NCBI RefSeq assembly: GCF_958298935.1
Contig: NC_084936.1
Span: 5,897,501 to 5,961,500, forward strand
Direction: 5' to 3'
Source of the DNA: Phragmites australis
Lineage: Eukaryota; Streptophyta; Magnoliopsida; Poales; Poaceae
Length of the DNA: 64,000 bases
Position 1 is the stretch's first letter. Each line of letters starts with the position of its first letter. The notes beneath the pieces are model-generated. The model searched no databases. It had not been told where the DNA came from and saw nothing but the letters and a program-made list of their open reading frames with translations. Below are positions 58,970-64,000 of the stretch, one piece after another. The position numbers and the translations under genes are program-made.

Positions 58970-61900
58970 TCAAAGACCATCTTCGTCGCCGTCGTGTTCT
59001 ACTATTTGCGAAGAAGGGCCACGACGATAGCAAAGCTGCGGCCGGCGAAGGGGGTGCTCGTCGTCGTCTTGAGGCTCAACCTTCGGCTCAAGGAGCATAG
59101 TCGAACCTTCGACGTCTCCCCTCGCGGTACGGCACAAGTCGCGCTCAGCTCGGCGATTAACTAGCATCGAAGGGCTAAAAGATTTCCAAAATGCCTTGGT
59201 CCTAGTATTCATAGCATCATACGCTTTACACTTTGCATGCCAATACCGTTCGAGCTCGACATTGGCATGACGGCGGAAAAAAGACTCCCAGCAAGACCAA
59301 GACACATAAAAATTGTCCCTCATCATGGTAAGGGGGACAGCCTATTCGGCTACCTGCGCAGTGTCCGAAGGGAGGACCTGCGCAGGGAGCACAACAAGTC
59401 AAAAACACTTCGTAACAAATGTAAAAGATATTACGTCACTAATGTGCATTACATTGCCTGATCACAAAAGGAAAACTAAAAACAGAAGGACGCTTCGCGC
59501 TGAATCATCCCACCTTTCTAGTATCTTCGGCCATCGTGGTTGCTGCTTTAGACAAGGGATCATCCCTCGCCTTGGCCTACAAAAGGGATATTTCATTACA
59601 AAATAATAATAATATTGTCGTACAACCAAATAAGACAACAAAACAAGTAATATAAGGCAACGCACCAGCTGCCGATTCATCTCCGCTTCTCGAAGGGCGA
59701 TCTCACGACCCTATTTGCACCAGTAGTTGGTGGTAAATGATTAGGCAGTGCTCTTCGACGCCCTCGTAACGGCCGAAGTTGACAAATCCGTCGGATACTG
59801 GAAGGTAGGTTTTTGAAGAGCAGTATGATGGTCACAGCCTGTCATTTCAATCGATTGTACAAGACTCCGAGCAGCGACCATCACGCAGAAATCGTCGTAA
59901 AGCTAAGCAGCAGGGAGAAGGCTTCCGCTGGTTTCACAAATCCAACCTATAAGTCCTCCCAGCCCGACAAGATCAATTGTTGGGGGAGTCGCCAAGGCAC
60001 CAATACCTTCAAAGGTATTGCTGATAGCTTCGCATGCGACGATTGCCTTCGGCTCGAGCTCCCCAATCACGTTCAGAGCATCTTTGGAGAAAGCCTTCAC
60101 CTCGCTCAATTCGCCTTGCAACTGTTGCGCCTTAGCTCTCTCTGAGGCACAAAGCGCCTGCAGGTCACACACTTGCGCATCGGAAGATTGAAGGCTTTGG
60201 CACAAGCATTTCACTTCGTCTTCAGCGACATGCTTCTCCGAGCGAAGGGTGCTGAGTTCTTTTTCAAGCTGCTCCAAGCGCGACTCAGCATCCCTCGCTC
60301 GACGCGATAACTCGCGCTTCTGGCCTTTGGCTTTCTCGGTGCGCTTTTGTAGCATATTAATTTGCGCGTGTACGCTCCAGGCGCGGGCTTCGGATTTCTC
60401 TGCTTGTTTGCGCTGAGCCCGCGATAAAAGCAAAGCCTGGGATGTCGCACATATGTGAGCAAAATACTAAGTACAACAATAATATCAGAAAATACTGGTA
60501 TACCTTCACAATCGCCACGTCGGAAGCGTCGAGGAGCTCGCTGGCGGGTTTCTGGCCGAGCGGAATTTCAAGATCATGGAGGACAAAGGTGCTGAAAATG
60601 TTCTTCGTATCATCGACCTCCCCGGTGCTTGGTTCGAAGGAGGAAGCCTTGAACGCCTCGGACGCTATGGCCTTCGCGTCAAGTAGCCCACCAAGTCCCA
60701 TCAATCCTTTTCCACCACAGTGAGGCGCGCTCGGGGTCGACACCTTGGTCCCGGAAGAGGAACTCGAGGGCGAAGACAGCGAAGAATATGCTACCACTTC
60801 AACATTATTAGTTCCTTCAACTTCAGTTTCCCAAGTGGTAGCCTCAGGGATTATTCCCATCTCTGTCGTCTCCTCGTCATCACTCAAGATTAGCGTTGGA
60901 AGGTCCACGCACGAACAGAACAATGACTTCAGAGGCCGATCCTCATGGGTGCCTTCGGGAGCTTCCCGCCTGGGCACGTCACGCGATGCGGCGGAACCTT
61001 CTGGAGACATTTCCGCATGGGCAACATCGGGGATAGCTTCGCGTGGCCTTTTCCGGAGGGCAAGGGCCTTCTTCGTCCGACCATCCTGCGGTCATCGCTC
61101 AGACTGTTTCCTTTTCATTGAAGCACCAAGGGCAACCTCTTCGCCTACATCTGCTGCCGGAGACCCATCCCTAGCACCCTGCAGCACGGTGGAGGCCTTT
61201 GGTCTTTCAAGATAAGAAAGGCCTCAGTATTCCAAGACTCGATCGACTCTTCGAACGAGGTCTTGCTCGGCGCACAACTGTGCTTCACCCGGTGTAAACT
61301 TGCCAACAAGCATCACAGCTCTGGCCTCCCCTTCGAACACTGACAAATCTAGAAAATATCAAAACCAGTAAGCAAATAAGGCCGAAGGTATAAATTATAT
61401 ATGAATGTTTACAGGCAATCGCGTACCCGTGAAGCCGTGTACAGGAGGGTGGGGTCAGCAAAGCCCCTCGGGCCCTTTTTCCCTAAATTCTGGGATAATC
61501 CAATCCCAGCTGAGGGGCCAAACCCCAGCAGCTATAAACTCCTCCACCAGGTCATGGGTAGATAGATATTTCGTGCACCTAGCGAAGGGCTCGAGGGCTG
61601 TCTGTTGGGACGCTTTCAATCGCACGTCTGGCGCGCGGTTTCCCTTAACCTCTTCGCATTTCGACACGAGAAATTCTTCAGCCTCCACCGTGTGGTAGAA
61701 CCACCACTGAGTCCAGTCGCTGGGCCATTTATTCTTGTACACGATGACGGGCGTAGTTAACCCAGCGCGGTATGCGAAGTTCAAACAGTCGTAATGAGCC
61801 TCGCTCTGAACTCCACGGGCGAAAACCGGTTTGGGTTGATGATGAAACCGATGTGCAGCAGCAAAGGCCCTCGCAGATGCCTTCACTCCTTCTGACCGAG

Positions 61901-62210
61901 CGGCCCAAGCAAAGAGCCCCATCCTTACTATCGCATTGGGCGTCAGCTGGTGGAGATATACTTCAAATAGCTTCAGTACTTTAGTAACCATGTCATCGCA
62001 TGGTAGGCGAAGACCCGCTCGGAAGTAATGGACAAATACAACCACTTTGTCATCAGCAGGCTCTGGCGACTCTTGCCGACCGGGGAGCCGAACCTTCGAA
62101 ACATCACCAATCAACCCTTCCTTCACAAGACTAGCCAGCACTTCGTCATCCACCTTGGATTGCCCAATCCAGTACGTCTTCGGGCGAGAAGACCGAGCCT
62201 TCGGTGCCAT
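58970..62210 (-). pseudogene. Antisense accessory gene of the retrotransposon (PF04195-like N terminus, coiled coil)
   Basis: Reading leftwards from Met at 62210 (MAPKARSSRPKTYW…), the first exon of ~250 aa has the 'putative gypsy type transposon' domain (…FVHYFRAGLRLPCDDMV…, …LHQLTPNAIVRMGLFAW…). A later exon around 61010-60510 is acidic and Ser-rich. It ends at a GT donor (…VAIVK|GTATACC) and splices to …ALLLSRAQRKQAEK, opening a long coiled coil (60433-59930). A TAG then interrupts, and similarity-like text continues to about 59.7 kb. An exon-like frame at 59326-58970 may be the end. Grande and related Tat elements carry such an antisense gene; its role is unknown. Confidence 0.7.
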
Positions 62211-62361
62211 TCGGCTCAAAGAGGATGACTTAAACAGCAAATTACGCGAAGAGCTCAAAAGTGGGGCTTCGTCCGAGAAAGGCTTGGAAAACCGTAAGAG
62301 ACTTCGTACGAGAGCGACAGCTTCAGCAAAGGTGCGGTAAAAACAATTGACCGCAGTGTGA

Positions 62362-62369
62362 TATTTATA
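62362..62369 (-). promoter_or_regulatory. TATA box of the antisense gene
   Basis: TATAAATA on the minus strand, about 150 bp upstream of the antisense Met at 62210 and outside the LTR. The antisense gene thus appears to have its own promoter, independent of the LTR. Confidence 0.6.
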
Positions 62370-62503
62370 GCGTAGGGCGATGGCGGTTAGAACTGCGCGC
62401 ATTGGAACTTGAACCGGCGGGAAAAACTACGTTCCGGTGTACATCAAGAACATTAAATGCATATCAACGATGCAGTTACCAAGGAGCCGTTTGACAACCT
62501 CAA

Positions 62504-62537
62504 AATAATAATAATAATAATAATAATGATAATAATT
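62504..62537. repeat. (AAT)n microsatellite
   Basis: About eleven AAT units with one interruption, between the antisense promoter and the 3' LTR. Confidence 0.9.
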
Positions 62538-62640
62538 TTCAACGACATGCATTCGCTGCATTAGACTTTGACAAGCTGAAGGGGACGACGTTGAGACATC
62601 TTGCAGACTACAGGTTCAGCCTATCGAAGATAAACCTTAC

Positions 62641-62654
62641 CAGTAGGGGGCTAC
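62641..62654 (+). other. Polypurine tract
   Basis: CAGTAGGGGGCTAC directly abuts the TG of the 3' LTR, the expected position of the plus-strand primer. Confidence 0.7.
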
Positions 62655-63282
62655 TGTTGGGGATGATCTCCCCCCCCCCCCCCTCTTTGGAGGGTACCTC
62701 GAAGTCTACTGGAAAGATCGCATGTTCGCCCCTACAGTTTTGTTTCAGGGATTTCATCCGCAGGTGGCGAAGATCACGAAGCCCCAACAGTCGAAGGGTG
62801 TAGGCGCGCTCGCATCCTCGATCTCTCGTGCCGGCGAAGACGAGTGCGACCTTCGATCGAAGGGCGAAGTCCGTGCCTGCGGTCCTGAGTGATCACGGTG
62901 GGCGAAGATACAAGCCGACCTTTGCTCGGGGGTCGAAGGCCACCTGATAGGTATCCGAGTGGAGAAGGCTTTGGTATATCTTCGGAGGTAGAGATCACTG
63001 CGGAACAGTGGGCCCGTTTTCAACCATTCGGGGCAGGGTTGTAATTATGTAATTATGCTCACTTGTACCATAATGCCCCCGGATATTCCGAGAATGTAGT
63101 AGGTAAAGGGGTAGGATTTGTAAACTGCGCCTACAGTGGCTGAGTACGGGCTATAAATAGGGCCACACTGTACCCGGGAGCGACATTGGAAAACTGTTCC
63201 ACCTCTGACACGTGTCGTTCTGAGGACCCTTCGATATCCCCGTATCCGAAGGTCCACCTTGTCTGGGATTTCGATCCCAACA
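62655..63282 (+). repeat. 3' LTR
   Basis: 628 bp, collinear with 50240-50863, TG…CA ends. A C run near its start is longer than in the 5' LTR. It has a conserved TATA box at 63152-63159. Confidence 0.95.
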
Positions 63283-64000
63283 ACTACGGGACCATTTGGA
63301 AAATTTGCCGAAATAGGTTCCTTCCGTTCGTTTAGTGGGCGTGAAGAACTTCTCGCCCATCCAACATGCAGGAGGTTTTAAAATAAAATAGGTAGGAGCA
63401 TCGAGAGTTGGTGATTGCAGCGTGCACATATCTAGAGCGTGTGGTCAGAGACTTTTTTACCTGGTTTGGATATCAATCTAGACTTCGGATCGACACATTC
63501 TTTCTTCTTTATAGTTTATTTATATTTATACACATTGGCTCTATATGTGATCTGTGTTACAGCTACAGAAGACCATCGAGAGTTGCTGACAACAGCATGC
63601 ATATATCTAAAGTGTGTGATTAAAGAGTTCTTTACCTGATTTGGATATCAATCTAGACTTTGGATCGACGTCTATTATTCAGCAATGTTTTTTCCCTCTT
63701 ATTCAGCAATGTTTTCCTATTATATTTTGTTACCTGTTAGTTCTATTTTGGTTGTGTGTATCTTAGATATAGAGAGAGATCAGGAGTGAATATATAATTA
63801 GATCCCCTTAAATTCTTTCTCGAAAAAGAACTAGCTAGCTGGAAAGAAACTTCCGCTGACGTTCTGGAAGAGACGAGTGGTACTTCACCGTTGTGACCGC
63901 GCATGGGGGATGTGATCATGTGACGTGCGACGAAAAACGCCCGCGCCGGCGCCGGGCACGTCACATCCGCCGTTGTAGGGAAGCTCACGGCTCGGCGTGG
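63283..64000. repeat. Segmental duplication copy C, right part (after the LTR insertion)
   Basis: Begins with the second ACTAC and is collinear with 16428-17110 of copy B; its first ~100 bp also matches copy A (1121-1229). It runs off the right edge, so the family continues beyond the window. Frames match the non-coding copy B sequence and have no known domain. Confidence 0.9.

Larger units (their letters stand above)
50240..63282 (+). mobile_element. Complete Tat-lineage (Grande-like) Ty3/Gypsy LTR retrotransposon
   Basis: 13,043 bp from TG to CA, flanked by the 5-bp duplication ACTAC (50235-50239 and 63283-63287). The order is 5' LTR, primer-binding site, gag, protease-RT-RNase H, a second (archaeal-type) RNase H, integrase, a tandem-repeat region, an antisense gene, a polypurine tract and the 3' LTR. 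The dual RNase H, the long 3' region and the antisense gene mark the Tat lineage; size and antisense gene resemble maize Grande. About 45 differences between the ~625-bp LTRs (about 7%), mostly transitions, imply an insertion a few million years old under common grass rates. All coding parts contain stops, so it is non-autonomous. Confidence 0.92.

Overview
The window is plant nuclear DNA, almost certainly from a grass and probably panicoid. The evidence is GT-AG introns in every good gene model, TATAAATA core promoters, a grass-type GDSL esterase, and a dense nested load of grass transposons (CACTA, Tat-lineage Gypsy, Helitron, LINE, tRNA-derived SINE, MITEs). There is no bacterial, plastid or mitochondrial gene content. 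Identifications come from reading motifs by eye; no database search was run.

Layout. 1-1.2 kb: promoter and first exon of a GDSL gene that continues off the left edge, plus its upstream flank. 2-3.3 kb: a probable decayed Copia-type LTR. 3.3-13.1 kb: two oppositely oriented CACTA TnpD pseudogenes around a 79-bp tandem repeat, then a truncated second CACTA gene, a ~250-bp palindrome and the right CACTA terminus. 14.2-19.1 kb: tandemly repeated, differently deleted copies of a repeat family that includes the GDSL upstream flank. 20-20.9 kb: decayed gene-like sequence behind a TATA box. 22.3-23.1 kb: a small gene for a predicted four-helix membrane protein. 25.7-27.0 kb: a FAR1/MULE-derived gene lacking key parts. 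28.0-30.5 kb: an intact seven-exon, 642-aa gene of unknown function. 32.5-33.0 kb: a Micron-like element inside a (TA)n microsatellite. 34.9-35.8 kb: a LINE fragment. 37.3 kb: a SINE with a 17-bp target duplication. 38.5-44.3 kb: a Helitron remnant with a decayed helicase and an almost intact twelve-exon RPA1-like gene. 47.4-48.9 kb: a complete five-exon GDSL esterase gene (363 aa). 48.8-64 kb: that gene's upstream flank, split by a hAT MITE and by a complete 13-kb Tat-lineage (Grande-like) LTR retrotransposon.

The genes do not form a pathway. The useful structure is historical. The GDSL promoter, first exon and upstream flank recur about 48.8 kb apart in the same orientation, and the flank alone occurs again near 16 kb. 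These copies give empty sites for two insertions in the right-hand copy: the LTR element (5-bp duplication ACTAC) and the hAT MITE (8-bp duplication CATATATG). The LTR element carries an antisense gene with its own TATA box, a tandem array of about 107-bp units that each hold a polypurine-tract-like motif, and a duplicated integrase whose full copy has lost its catalytic glutamate. Likely host genes are the GDSL esterase, the membrane protein and possibly the 642-aa gene. Everything else is transposon-derived or unassigned.
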